A DNA stretch of 64,000 bases from JBOICV01 sp050740255 (GCA_050740255.1 JBOICV010000078.1:1-64000), one strand, 5' to 3'. Numbered from the stretch's first letter, positions 9,507-18,659 are shown. Program-made: numbers and translations. Notes: generated by a model not told the origin, from the letters alone.

Positions 9507-11969
9507 TCAGCTTCGCGACACCGCGGGTGTCCGCAGAGTTGCGCGCTCACCCATAGCGAGGAGCGTAAAGCTGATGGGAATCAGACCCGCGTAGAAGACG
9601 CCGGCCAGTAACATGGTGACATTGATGCCGAAGGCCATACTCAGCATCACCGCCAGAACCGAGGCCAATACGCCGGTTGCGCCGTTTATGCCCCAGAACC
9701 AGGGCGTCGGCTCCCGATCCACCGCCTGCACCAGACGCATCCCGGTCGGAAAGGCGAAGCCGAGCAGAAAGCCCAGCGGCATGACAGCGGCCAGCGAGAT
9801 GGCGATGCGCACGCCTAGTGCGCGGTCGGTGGTGGCATGGAACAAATCGGTCAGCCAGTACTGCATACAGGCGAGGTAAGCGGCGACGGCGAGGCCCCAC
9901 CACACAAAGCTTGCCTTGGAGCGAAGTTGGAAACGATCGGAGGCCAGACTGCCGAGACCGGTCGCCAGAATCAGACTGAACAGGCACACCCCGAGCGAAT
10001 AAATCGGATGGCCGAGGTAGACGCTGAAATACTGTAGCAGCGAAATCTCCGCCAGCATGAAGCCCATGCCGATAAACGCGAAGTAAAGCGTGCCGGCGGT
10101 GACGAGCGGTAACGAGCTTGCGCGGACGGTCTTGCGCAGGGGTAGCAGCACGGTGGTGATGACCGCGAGGGTCGAGATGAAAAGAATCAGCAGCAACACG
10201 CCCGAGGCTTGAAAATTTCCGCGCAACACGCCCGAAAATCGGCGCTCCGTAAGGGCGCGATGCAGCACTTCCGGCACCTTGGAGAAACGCAACTGGTTGA
10301 AAAAGAAGGGGCGGTTGTCGGTCGGGACGCTTAAATCAAGATAGCCTCCCTGAGTCACGCGATTGATTTCCGAGATGCTGGGACTCGCCACTACGGACTG
10401 CAGCAGTTCAGACGCCGGCGGCTGGTCCGGCGCGAGCAGGACTTCAAAGCCGCGCCGCTCAACTTCCTTGCGCAAGGTTCTAACTTCGGCCGCGGTGAAC
10501 GGCTGCTTCGAGAGCACCAGGGTGGCGATGTAGCGGGCTCGCGCGACGAACAAATGCGGGCGAGCATCCACCGCGCCAGCATCGAGCACCGCTGCCGTGG
10601 CCAGGCCGATCATCCGACCGGTTTCGTTGACGTCATCCGGGTTGTACCAGCGGCTTACGGTGAATACGCCGCCATCGTTCAGTGTCTTGATGAAGGCGCG
10701 CCAGCCTTCCAGTGTGTACAAGCCGTTTTCGCTCAGACTGAAAGCACCCGCACCCGTAGCTGCCCAGGTATCGATCATGCTCATCTGCACCAGATCGAAT
10801 TTCTGCGCGGTGCTGGCGAACCAGCTGCGCGCGTCGTCCACGAATAGCTGCAAATTCGGCAGCGTAGCGAGATTGGAGAACGACTTGTAGAACGGATGCT
10901 CGGTATGCAGCTTGATGAAAATGGGATTGAGTTCCACGCCCACGATTTCCGGTGTGCCGTAAAGATGCGCCGACATCAGATCGCGTCCACCGCCGACCCC
11001 GATAATGGCTGCCCGCTGGATGCCCGGCAGGTTATAGGCCAGGTTTACGATGTCGTAGCGCAGGAAATCAATGGACTCGCGCGTGCCGTCATAGTGGTAC
11101 ATCACGGTGCCGGCCTCGCCGTCAATGTTCAGCACCGCCTGCTCGGTCACAAGCTCCGGCGGCATCTTGGGCGACGGCCCCCACAGGTAGAAATGAGTCG
11201 GGCCGCTCTCCGGCCGGGTGGCCAGAATGCGGGAGTAGGAGTTCCACTTTTCATAGCGGGTAAGATGGGCGCGCTCCAGGCGGTCCTTTACCAGCATTGG
11301 CTTGAAACCTACCGGTATGCTGGCATTGAGCACGGCCAGCAGGCCGAGCGCCAGGACGAACGGCGCCGGCTTGCGCCACCATGGGCGGGCGCGCAAGCGG
11401 CTCTGCTCTGCTTCATCCGCGGCGTGCGCGAAGCACCAGGCCGCTACGGCTGCCAAGGCGCCGGCCAGAATCATGGTCGACGGCCCGTCCACCACGTTCA
11501 GTATCAACACCACCGCCACACAGCCCAGCGCGGCGCCCAGCAGGTCCACCCCGTAAACCTGCCCCACCGGAAAAGGGCTGCGGGTCAGCGCAAGACTCAC
11601 CACGATACCGGAGAACACATAGGGTACCGCCATCGCCGCCAGCAACAGACTCCATGAACTTACGGTAGAAAGTGAAACCTGCAAATTGGTGACCAGAGAG
11701 AATTGCACGATGATCGACAACGGCAGACTGATCGCGTTCAGCAACGCGTAGTCGGACAAGGTGGCGGCCAGCTTTTCTGGCCGGAACTGTTCACGCCGCA
11801 GATAAACCCAGACTGCGCCGACCGTCATGCCAAGCATCGCAACGCTGATGGCAAAGAACGCCAGGTAGTACCAGGCAATCACCGACAGGATGCGTGTCTG
11901 CACGATCTGCTGAATCAACACGGTAAACGTGATTACGAATACACCGGCAAGAAATGGCAGTTTTTTCAT
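9507..11969 (-). CDS. membrane-embedded spermidine synthase-like protein
   Basis: An 820-residue protein in three parts: about seven transmembrane spans (1-220), a cytoplasmic SpeE-like Rossmann domain (about 230-560), and another set of spans (about 580-800). The nucleotide motif is IIGVGGGRDLMSAHLYG at about 322, with the acidic ribose contact GVELNP at 344 and VDDARSW at 377. The segment aligned with the polyamine-synthase active site reads QMSMIDTWAATGAG (about 395-408) rather than the usual DSSDPxGPA. Aminopropyl transfer is therefore doubtful. No speD is in the window. A glycan-modifying role is inferred only from context. Confidence 0.7.
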   Translation of the reverse strand: MKKLPFLAGVFVITFTVLIQQIVQTRILSVIAWYYLAFFAISVAMLGMTVGAVWVYLRREQFRPEKLAATLSDYALLNAISLPLSIIVQFSLVTNLQVSLSTVSSWSLLLAAMAVPYVFSGIVVSLALTRSPFPVGQVYGVDLLGAALGCVAVVLILNVVDGPSTMILAGALAAVAAWCFAHAADEAEQSRLRARPWWRKPAPFVLALGLLAVLNASIPVGFKPMLVKDRLERAHLTRYEKWNSYSRILATRPESGPTHFYLWGPSPKMPPELVTEQAVLNIDGEAGTVMYHYDGTRESIDFLRYDIVNLAYNLPGIQRAAIIGVGGGRDLMSAHLYGTPEIVGVELNPIFIKLHTEHPFYKSFSNLATLPNLQLFVDDARSWFASTAQKFDLVQMSMIDTWAATGAGAFSLSENGLYTLEGWRAFIKTLNDGGVFTVSRWYNPDDVNETGRMIGLATAAVLDAGAVDARPHLFVARARYIATLVLSKQPFTAAEVRTLRKEVERRGFEVLLAPDQPPASELLQSVVASPSISEINRVTQGGYLDLSVPTDNRPFFFNQLRFSKVPEVLHRALTERRFSGVLRGNFQASGVLLLILFISTLAVITTVLLPLRKTVRASSLPLVTAGTLYFAFIGMGFMLAEISLLQYFSVYLGHPIYSLGVCLFSLILATGLGSLASDRFQLRSKASFVWWGLAVAAYLACMQYWLTDLFHATTDRALGVRIAISLAAVMPLGFLLGFAFPTGMRLVQAVDREPTPWFWGINGATGVLASVLAVMLSMAFGINVTMLLAGVFYAGLIPISFTLLAMGERATLRTPAVSRS

Positions 11970-11977
11970 ATGTGCAG

Positions 11978-13045
11978 TTAACTTTTCAGGCGAAAAAGAA
12001 AGAAATGGTCATTGATACGCATCAGATTTCGTATGGCCGGATCATTGAATACCGGCTCTGACGCAGCTTGCACATAACCTGCGGCTTCGATTAAGGGCCG
12101 GTAATCATACCTGCTGCCGTTGGCTTCCGTGGTCAGAAACTCGTTCGGTTCATTCGGCACAATCAGCCAATAGGGCACACTCAGACGCTGGAGCCAGTTG
12201 GCCCACCAGGCGACGGCATCGCGGGTACATTCCGAGAAACTGTGAATATTGAGCGCCAGATCAAAACTCCCTGGCCGAACCTCGCTTTCCAGCTCATGCA
12301 GCGGCACCACGCGCGCCGGCGGAATACAGCCACGATAGCGCAGATAGTAGTCGCACAGAAAAGTCGAATCCGGGATGGCGTCCACACAGCAGTAGTCCTT
12401 GAGTCCGGCTATTGCTTGGGTCATGCGATGCGCCAGGCGCCCGTAACCGGCGCCGATGTCGAGTACACGCAGCGCCGGCCGATTCAGTATGCTGAGGTGA
12501 CGGTCGAGAAACAGGATTTCATTCACCGAATCCAGCAGGTCGCGGCTGACGCGGCCAACGCCCAGGAATTCAAACGTCCAGCAGCCGAAGGCGCCGTCCT
12601 CACCGAGCTTGTCCAGCAAGCCGTGGCGATCAATACCGCGTAGATACTGCGCAAAGATGAAATACTTGAGCGTGGTCGCGCGCGGCAGCTCGCGCAAGTC
12701 CCAGACGTAGACGCTGTCACCGCGGAAATAACGGCGGTTCAGCCGCGCCCGCATGCGGGTATCGTCCCACTGGGTATGTACGTTCAGCACCGGGGCGGCT
12801 TTGGCATAGGCCTGACGCAGCGCGAGCAGACGTGGGTGGCTGTCGGCCAGATCCGTTTCCGCCCCGGGCGGCAAAGGCGTGCTGTCGTCATAAGACGTCG
12901 TCAGCATCTTGCCCTCGCGCGGCGTCAGCGTTTCCAGGCTGGAGCGCAGCAGATGTTCCTGCAGGTCGGCGGGATCGCCCGCCATTAATTGACGAATGCG
13001 CCGCCAGCCGCCCCGGGCGAGGTTCGTGGGTGAGCGCAGCTTCAC
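11978..13045 (-). CDS. putative sugar O-methyltransferase, paralog of the gene at 59-1093
   Basis: A 355-residue class I methyltransferase that starts at GTG. Motif I, VLDIGAGYGRLAHRM, lies at about 194-208. The C-terminal half follows the first methyltransferase almost motif for motif (STFLCDYYLRYRG, LALNIHSFSECT, NDHFFLFR). The two enzymes probably act on different positions or residues of the same glycan. It is 8 bp upstream of the SpeE-like gene and about 22 bp downstream of an AT3 gene, all on the minus strand. The N-terminal 40 residues are basic and differ from the paralog. Confidence 0.78.
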   Translation of the reverse strand: MKLRSPTNLARGGWRRIRQLMAGDPADLQEHLLRSSLETLTPREGKMLTTSYDDSTPLPPGAETDLADSHPRLLALRQAYAKAAPVLNVHTQWDDTRMRARLNRRYFRGDSVYVWDLRELPRATTLKYFIFAQYLRGIDRHGLLDKLGEDGAFGCWTFEFLGVGRVSRDLLDSVNEILFLDRHLSILNRPALRVLDIGAGYGRLAHRMTQAIAGLKDYCCVDAIPDSTFLCDYYLRYRGCIPPARVVPLHELESEVRPGSFDLALNIHSFSECTRDAVAWWANWLQRLSVPYWLIVPNEPNEFLTTEANGSRYDYRPLIEAAGYVQAASEPVFNDPAIRNLMRINDHFFLFRLKS

Positions 13046-13067
13046 GAGAGCTGATTCACTATGGGCT

Positions 13068-14252
13068 TCACGTCAGTGGATTTTCCGCGGCGCGCGCCGG
13101 CGGCGCGCGATAGCGATACGAGTAACCCAGATTGATGATCGGCTTCTCGAAATACTTCCATGACAGCGAGGCCAGCACGAAGGTCACGGTCAACGCCACC
13201 GCGGCAACGGCGAGGTCGGTCAGGTTCTGCAATTTTGGTTCCTGGCCCAGAATCAAAGCGTGGACCATCCCGTCGACACCCTGATGAATGATGTAGACGC
13301 AATACGACAGCACGCCCATCTTGCGCAATACCGGCAACCGCAGGACCTTGCCCATCAGGCCTGGCTTGTGGCCCACCGCAATGAGCAGAATACAGGCATA
13401 GAACACTGCAAACAGCGCATAACCGAAGGTGGTCATGCCGCTGGACCAGGCATTGCCGCCATAGTGCTGGATCACCAGCACGCCGGCGAACATCAGTCCC
13501 GCGAGCGCGTAAATCAGTGTTTGCCGGTCGGTCAAAATCCTGTACCAGCGCTCATCCCGCACCATCCACGCGCACAACACTCCAAGGAATAAAGCGTCGA
13601 AGCGACCGGGCGCCAACAGATAAGCCGCCATCCAACGCGGCGATTCGTCGTACATGAAGACCCCTCGGAAAATCGGCCCGATCAGGATCAGCGGCAACAT
13701 CACGTAGGGTAGTTTCTTGTGCGGCAGGAAATACACCAGCAAGGGCAGCAGCATGTAGAACTGCTCTTCGATCGCCAGGCTCCAGCTAATCGCGATCCAG
13801 TGCGGGCCGAACGAGTGGTGCGCGACCATCACGAAGTTCTGGGTGTAGGTGAAATACCCCCATAGCGGCAGCGGGTCCCGGAACAACCAGCTGATGGGTT
13901 GTGCCGGATCGCGGGTGACGTCGAGATTGATGGCGATGCAGAACAGAAACAGCCAGAGAAAGTAGATCGGGAAAATGCGGCAGACGCGCCGGATGTAGAA
14001 AGCCGAGAAAAAATTCGGCGCGGCGCGATGGTCCATCAGCAGCCCGCCGATCAAAAAACCCGACAGGACAAAAAACAGCAGGATGCAACTCCAGCTCAAC
14101 TCCACCGCATGCACCAGGCGCCACAGCACGGAGCCCGGCTCAAACTTGTCCCAGGCCGGCAGATAGAAATAGTGAAAAGCGACCAGCATCACCAGGGCGA
14201 CGCCTCTGATGCCATCGAGTTCCGGAATGTGGCCGCCCCTGAACTTCACCAC
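13068..14252 (-). CDS. acyltransferase 3 (AT3) family membrane protein
   Basis: A 394-residue O-acyltransferase of the inner membrane. The AT3 signature is in IPELDGIRGVALVMLVAFHY (R-x10-H), with the typical SWSLAIEEQFYMLLPLL segment after about 150 residues. I place the start at the first of two GTG codons (14252) because AAGGA lies 8 bp upstream at 14261-14265. A longer frame to 14387 adds a polar stretch without a Shine-Dalgarno sequence. A 144-bp gap separates it from the flippase gene, the widest on this strand between 9.5 and 19.6 kb, so a separate promoter is possible. Confidence 0.87.
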   Translation of the reverse strand: MVKFRGGHIPELDGIRGVALVMLVAFHYFYLPAWDKFEPGSVLWRLVHAVELSWSCILLFFVLSGFLIGGLLMDHRAAPNFFSAFYIRRVCRIFPIYFLWLFLFCIAINLDVTRDPAQPISWLFRDPLPLWGYFTYTQNFVMVAHHSFGPHWIAISWSLAIEEQFYMLLPLLVYFLPHKKLPYVMLPLILIGPIFRGVFMYDESPRWMAAYLLAPGRFDALFLGVLCAWMVRDERWYRILTDRQTLIYALAGLMFAGVLVIQHYGGNAWSSGMTTFGYALFAVFYACILLIAVGHKPGLMGKVLRLPVLRKMGVLSYCVYIIHQGVDGMVHALILGQEPKLQNLTDLAVAAVALTVTFVLASLSWKYFEKPIINLGYSYRYRAPPARAAENPLT

Positions 14253-14354
14253 TGAAGCCGTCCTTGTGCTATCTGCAAGCTCATGATAATTCGCGGAATT
14301 GCGATGCCGCCGAGCCGCGCCGCCGGCGGCAATCCGGGGCCGCCAGTTTACGCT

Positions 14355-14385
14355 GATCGGGCGCGGATCAGTAGGGATCGGGCGC
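14355..14385. repeat. 10-bp direct repeat two helical turns apart
   Basis: The sequence gatcgggcgc occurs at 14355-14364 and again at 14376-14385, with starts 21 bp apart, in the gap between the flippase and AT3 genes. The spacing would put both copies on the same face of the helix, as in a regulator-binding site. It could be chance in GC-rich DNA. Confidence 0.3.
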
Positions 14386-14396
14386 AAGCTCCGGCC

Positions 14397-15974
14397 CTAG
14401 GCGGCCGCCCTGCGCCGCTGGCGCAGTTGATTGATGAACTCGAGCACCAGTTCACGCTGGCCGAACACGAATAGCACCAGCGCCGCGTACACCGCGAGGT
14501 AAACCGGCAGCGTTATAGTCAGTCGCAGCAGCGGCGCTATGTCGGCCGGCAGCCAAAAATACAGCCCCCATAGCAGCAGCGCCGCAAGGCCAGCGGCGGC
14601 GAGCGGGCGGTAGAACGCGGCGATGAGCTGCGCCATGCTTATTCCGGTGCCGCGGAAGGCCACCGCCATGCAAGGCCAGAACAGCAGGAACATGCTGACC
14701 GAATACGCCGTGGCGACGCCCTTGATGCCATAAGGCAAGCCGAGCAGGATGCAGATCAGCACCAGGCTCCAGCCACCGATGCCCCAGCGCATCATCGTGC
14801 GCGAGTCGCCGCGTGCCAGGTAGATCCAGCCGGTCGTATAGCACAGCGTCTGCGGCACCGCACTGATGGCCAGCAGTTGCAGAATTACAATCGAACCCTG
14901 CCACTGCCCGCCGAGCAGCAGCCGGATGATGTCCTCGGCTTGAATCAGGCAGATGAAACCTATTGGCGCAGTGATCGCCGTCATCGCCGCGATCATCTTC
15001 AGGTAGTAGCGCGAAAAAAGCGCCGGCTGCGCCTGCAGCCGCGACAGGGTTGCCGGCACAATCAAACCCAGGGGCTCCATGACGTAGGCCAGGAGCATGG
15101 TCAGGAACAAATGGGCACGGCTGTAGAGACCCACTGCTGCGGCGCCCCCGCTCCAGCCGATCAGTATGTTGTGCATATTGGTGGCGAGATAGCCGAACAG
15201 GCTGAACACCACCAGGTAACCGCCGAAGGAGATCATTTTCCGGATCGCGGCGTCGAAGTGCGGTCTGCCCGGCAACCAGCGGCAGAACCGCCAGACCAAT
15301 ACAGTTCTGGTACAGGCCTCCACCAGCGAAGCCGCCACCAGCGCCCAGTAAGTGGCGCCCTGAAGCGCCAGCACCACCGCTATAGCATTTGCCGTCAGCG
15401 AGGTGAGTACACTGACCCAAGCCAGGTTTTTGAAGCGCAGATTCCGCTGCAGCAGTGCCTGATGCTGGGCGCCAAAACCATTGAGTAAAAAATTGACTGA
15501 CAACGCAACCGTCACCCACAGCACCCGCGGATCGTCGTAGAAGGACTGCAGCAGCGGCGCGACAGCGCAACCGAGCAGTACCATCAACACACCCAGACCG
15601 CCATTGATCCAGAACAGCGTGCTGACCTGTTCGTGTGTAATGGCGGGCTGCCGAACGGTGGCGGCGCTTAAACCCAGGTCCCGAAAGATGGTGGCGATGC
15701 CGATCACCGACATCACCATGGACAGCACCCCGAAATCCGCCGGCGCCAGCAGGCGCGCCAGCACAATGAGTGCGACAAACTGGATGCCGTGCGCGACGCC
15801 TTTCGCCGCTGCGGTAACAAGCCAGCTATGGGCAGACTGCGATACCGCCTGCTCCGGCGAATGCTCGCCAAACAGACCTGGGGTCTGTGCTCCGCCGTCT
15901 GAAATGGAAGCCACGAAGTCTGTTAGTGGCTGGCTCAGCTCAGCACTTGATCGCCATCCGACCGGTGTAGTCAA
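14397..15974 (-). CDS. Wzx-like polysaccharide flippase (PST family)
   Basis: A 525-residue inner-membrane protein with about 12-14 spans of the polysaccharide transporter type, expected to flip an undecaprenyl-linked oligosaccharide to the periplasm. WzxC-like features include VLARLLAPADFGVLSMVMSV in the first helices and a long run of paired spans ending in a basic tail. About 55 polar residues precede the first helix. The start at 15974 overlaps the preceding methyltransferase gene by about 35 bp, so a later start is possible. It is the only recognisable export component of the glycan locus; no Wza, Wzc or ABC transporter is visible. Confidence 0.82.
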   Translation of the reverse strand: MTTPVGWRSSAELSQPLTDFVASISDGGAQTPGLFGEHSPEQAVSQSAHSWLVTAAAKGVAHGIQFVALIVLARLLAPADFGVLSMVMSVIGIATIFRDLGLSAATVRQPAITHEQVSTLFWINGGLGVLMVLLGCAVAPLLQSFYDDPRVLWVTVALSVNFLLNGFGAQHQALLQRNLRFKNLAWVSVLTSLTANAIAVVLALQGATYWALVAASLVEACTRTVLVWRFCRWLPGRPHFDAAIRKMISFGGYLVVFSLFGYLATNMHNILIGWSGGAAAVGLYSRAHLFLTMLLAYVMEPLGLIVPATLSRLQAQPALFSRYYLKMIAAMTAITAPIGFICLIQAEDIIRLLLGGQWQGSIVILQLLAISAVPQTLCYTTGWIYLARGDSRTMMRWGIGGWSLVLICILLGLPYGIKGVATAYSVSMFLLFWPCMAVAFRGTGISMAQLIAAFYRPLAAAGLAALLLWGLYFWLPADIAPLLRLTITLPVYLAVYAALVLFVFGQRELVLEFINQLRQRRRAAA

Positions 15975-16713
15975 TGCGGCTGAGCAGAACGGGAGAAGCT
16001 ACGCCGCTGGAAAAATACTCGTCGACTGCTTTGCGGCAACCTTGCCAGTGACCGTAGTCGTCGATAATCAGAACGCCGCCACTGCCGATGAGCGGATACA
16101 TATGCGTCAATTCATGGCGGGTGGATTCGTACCAGTCCGTATCCAGGCGCAGCAGCGCCAGTTGCGACGGCATCTGCGCCGGAACAGTCCGCTCCACCGC
16201 GCCCCGGACAAAGTGAATGCGTTGCTCCGGGTAACCGGTGGACAGCACAACCTTGCGCACGCCTTCTTCGTTGAAAATCTCCGCCTTGAACAGATGATCA
16301 TGCACGCGTTTACTGGTTTGTTGCGCCTCCTGCCACTCTTCCAGCGCCGGCCGGTCGAAGTCGAAGAAGGAAGTATCGTGCTCGGTGGGCGCGGTCATGC
16401 CCTCGAAGGTATCGTATAGCCAGATGTCGCGGTCGCTGATACCCAGTTCCTGAAGGGTCAGTATCATCGCCAGCACCGATCCGCCGCGCCACACGCCGCA
16501 TTCGGCGAAAGCCCCGGGGATGTTGCGTCGCGTGCAGTAGCGCACCGCGTCGATCAGGCCCTGAATGCGCATCACACCCGTCATCGTATACGGCTGGGCG
16601 CGTCTGATAATGCGCAGGTCCTCGGCAGAAATACTGGCCAGATCCCAATCAGGCTCTGCCGCCTTCTGGCCGCAAATCCGGCGGCGAAGCTGTTGGGCCA
16701 ATGAGTGAAACAT
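15940..16713 (-). CDS. TylF/MycF-family O-methyltransferase
   Basis: A 257-residue SAM-dependent sugar O-methyltransferase related to macrocin and mycinamicin methyltransferases. It has GAFAECGVWRGGSVLAMIL (motif I), WLYDTFEGM, and the metal-site residues in LRLDTDWYEST and VLIIDDYGHW, so Mg2+-dependent catalysis is expected. The ATG at 16713 is preceded by AGGAG, 5 bp away, and follows the upstream TAG by one base. A longer frame to 16809 would overlap that gene. TylF enzymes methylate deoxysugar hydroxyls, which fits the glycan locus. The real acceptor is unknown. Confidence 0.85.
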   Translation of the reverse strand: MFHSLAQQLRRRICGQKAAEPDWDLASISAEDLRIIRRAQPYTMTGVMRIQGLIDAVRYCTRRNIPGAFAECGVWRGGSVLAMILTLQELGISDRDIWLYDTFEGMTAPTEHDTSFFDFDRPALEEWQEAQQTSKRVHDHLFKAEIFNEEGVRKVVLSTGYPEQRIHFVRGAVERTVPAQMPSQLALLRLDTDWYESTRHELTHMYPLIGSGGVLIIDDYGHWQGCRKAVDEYFSSGVASPVLLSRIDYTGRMAIKC

Positions 16714-16714
16714 G

Positions 16715-17482
16715 CTAGCTCCTGCCAGTTTGTTGCAAGACATGATGCTGCTCGCCGGGCGACCCACTTTCCCAAGCCGGGGAATATAGCGCGAGCGTGG
16801 TCCCCGCAAGATTTACCAGGGGTTTGCTACGGGCCAATTCAGTGAGATATTCCGGCACCTGACAGATGCCGTTGAAGTAACCGAAGTTGGCGTAGTCGTG
16901 CCAGGCGATATAACCCCTGGGCGATACCAGCTTTAGCGCAACCTCGGTGTCGTTCCGTACGCCTGCATAGCGATGGTCGGCGTCTATAAAGACCAGATCG
17001 TAACTGCCGCGATCGCTTGCGTTGAACAAAGTGTCGGCGATCGCGCCGGTGCGCCGTTCAATGCTTCGCTCCTGCGCGGTACCGCGGTATGCGCTGCCGT
17101 GCTCAGGATCAATATCGACCGCCACCACCCGGCCGCCCGCTGGAAGATTGCGCGCGATATAGGCCGCGGTATAGCCCCGAAAGCTGCCCAGCTCGAGCAC
17201 GCGTTGCGGCTGTAGCAGACGCACAAGCTTCAGCAACTGTATGAGATCTCCCATCTGACAGCTCCAATCTCCTTCCGGTATAACGTCCACCGTGATGCCG
17301 ATGTCATCGGCATCTGGAAAGAGCGTCTTAATGGGTACTTCACGCAAGCCCATCCGCTGGGGCACGAGCGTGCTGCAAAGGCCCCGTTCAAGCTCGAAGA
17401 AGAAAACCAGGCGTTTACCCAAGGGCCGGCGCGCGAGAAATTTAACCAATGCGGCGGCAACGCGGCGCCATGAGACCTTCAC
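16715..17482 (-). CDS. class I SAM methyltransferase (Methyltransf_24-like)
   Basis: A 255-residue predicted O-methyltransferase. Motif I is VLELGSFRGYTAAYIA, followed by VVAVDIDPEHG and YDLVFIDADHRYAGVRNDTE, the catechol-type O-methyltransferase pattern with an acidic metal site. It starts at GTG (17482) with AAGGA 6 bp upstream. It sits directly upstream of the TylF-like gene and 11 bp after the RGP-like gene, so these three are probably co-transcribed. Rhamnosyl O-methyltransferases are plausible relatives. The specific sugar position cannot be assigned. Confidence 0.78.
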   Translation of the reverse strand: MKVSWRRVAAALVKFLARRPLGKRLVFFFELERGLCSTLVPQRMGLREVPIKTLFPDADDIGITVDVIPEGDWSCQMGDLIQLLKLVRLLQPQRVLELGSFRGYTAAYIARNLPAGGRVVAVDIDPEHGSAYRGTAQERSIERRTGAIADTLFNASDRGSYDLVFIDADHRYAGVRNDTEVALKLVSPRGYIAWHDYANFGYFNGICQVPEYLTELARSKPLVNLAGTTLALYSPAWESGSPGEQHHVLQQTGRS

Positions 17483-17493
17483 TGTGCTTCCTT

Positions 17494-18645
17494 TCAGGCC
17501 TGCAGTGGGCGCAGCACCTGCAACCAGCGGGTCATGCAGCGCGCCGTGTCAACCAGAAATTCACGTCCGCCCTGATCCCAGACGAAACCGCTAAACCGGC
17601 CAGCCTGTTCGCCCATGGCATCGGCCAGCGCGGCGTAGGTTTCGCCATAGTCGGCTCCGGTCAACTTAAGTTCCTGCAGCCAGGGCAGCAGCTCCTCGAT
17701 CAGCACGATGCCGGCCAGCTCGTGGTACAAATCCTTGAACAGGTTATGCGGCGTGCGCTTGTGGTCGGCCACCGGTCCGCCCAGGCGCAGCACTTGCCCG
17801 AGATGCTTGGCGCATTTCTGCACGAAATAGCCCGAGAGAATATCACCGAAGCGGTCGATCCTCATGCCCTGCAGCGGGAAGCCCATGCGCACGTAGTAAT
17901 AGGCGGGTATCGCCGCGCGCATCAAGGCGGTGTTCTGGGTATTGATCGGGGACCAGGTCGCTTTGCCTAGAATCACCGCCTGTGCCTTGGCCGCGCTGAC
18001 CCGAGGGCGCTGCGCCAGGCGAGTGATGGCGTCCACGTCCGGATCGTCCAGCCAGAGTCCGGCGTTGAGGGCCAGCAATGCTTGGCCGGCCGGCACGGGC
18101 AGCGGCTGCAGTTCGGCCTGCCGCGTGGGCGCGCGCGCCGCGTACGGATAGCCGCGCGCATAAATCGGATCCTTGAGCTGGGTTTCCAGCAGGGAGCAGA
18201 TATTGAACCAACCGGCGCCGTCCGCGAGCAGCGCGTTGTCGTCGGCGATCGGACGGCCGACGCGATGGTGCTCGCCCACGAAATCAGAGTCGGTGCGGCA
18301 GTAGTTGTCGTCATCAATCGAAATCAAAACTTCCGCACCGCTCTCCCAGGCGCGCAAAAAACCGATATTGCGCCGGTTGTCGGTATTCCAGGGGATGAAA
18401 TCCTCCGACAGGCCGAGTTTTTTCAGGTAAGCGGTTTGCTCGTCCAGAGTTGGGCAATCGATCTGAAACCCTTGGCGCCGGGCCTCGGCGGCGGCGGCGT
18501 AAACCGTCGCCGGCGTCTTCTGGTCGCAAATGATGCGCAGCGTGACTTCGCGCTCACGTCCGTGCGTACGCAAATTGCTCAGATAGCCCGCCAACCAGGT
18601 GGGCTCGAAGATGGTGGTGACGACGATGTCGGTCTTGCGCGTCAT
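17494..18645 (-). CDS. RGP/UDP-arabinopyranose mutase-like protein (GT75-type)
   Basis: A 383-residue cytosolic protein that resembles plant reversibly glycosylated polypeptides, which interconvert UDP-arabinopyranose and UDP-arabinofuranose. Landmarks occur in the family order: ISIDDDNY (DDD at 111-113), ARGYPYAAR (Arg164 and Arg171, seven apart like the two arginines I recall as essential in rice UAM), LNAGLWLDDPDVDAIT (193-208), SPINTQNTALMRA, RIDRFGDILSGYFVQK, and a C-terminal HKRTPHNLFKDLYHELAGI segment. It is 14 bp downstream of the UDP-glucuronate decarboxylase gene. A plain GT-A glycosyltransferase is the main alternative. The resemblance is judged by eye. Confidence 0.65.
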   Translation of the reverse strand: MTRKTDIVVTTIFEPTWLAGYLSNLRTHGREREVTLRIICDQKTPATVYAAAAEARRQGFQIDCPTLDEQTAYLKKLGLSEDFIPWNTDNRRNIGFLRAWESGAEVLISIDDDNYCRTDSDFVGEHHRVGRPIADDNALLADGAGWFNICSLLETQLKDPIYARGYPYAARAPTRQAELQPLPVPAGQALLALNAGLWLDDPDVDAITRLAQRPRVSAAKAQAVILGKATWSPINTQNTALMRAAIPAYYYVRMGFPLQGMRIDRFGDILSGYFVQKCAKHLGQVLRLGGPVADHKRTPHNLFKDLYHELAGIVLIEELLPWLQELKLTGADYGETYAALADAMGEQAGRFSGFVWDQGGREFLVDTARCMTRWLQVLRPLQA

Positions 18646-18659
18646 GTGGCGATCGCCGT

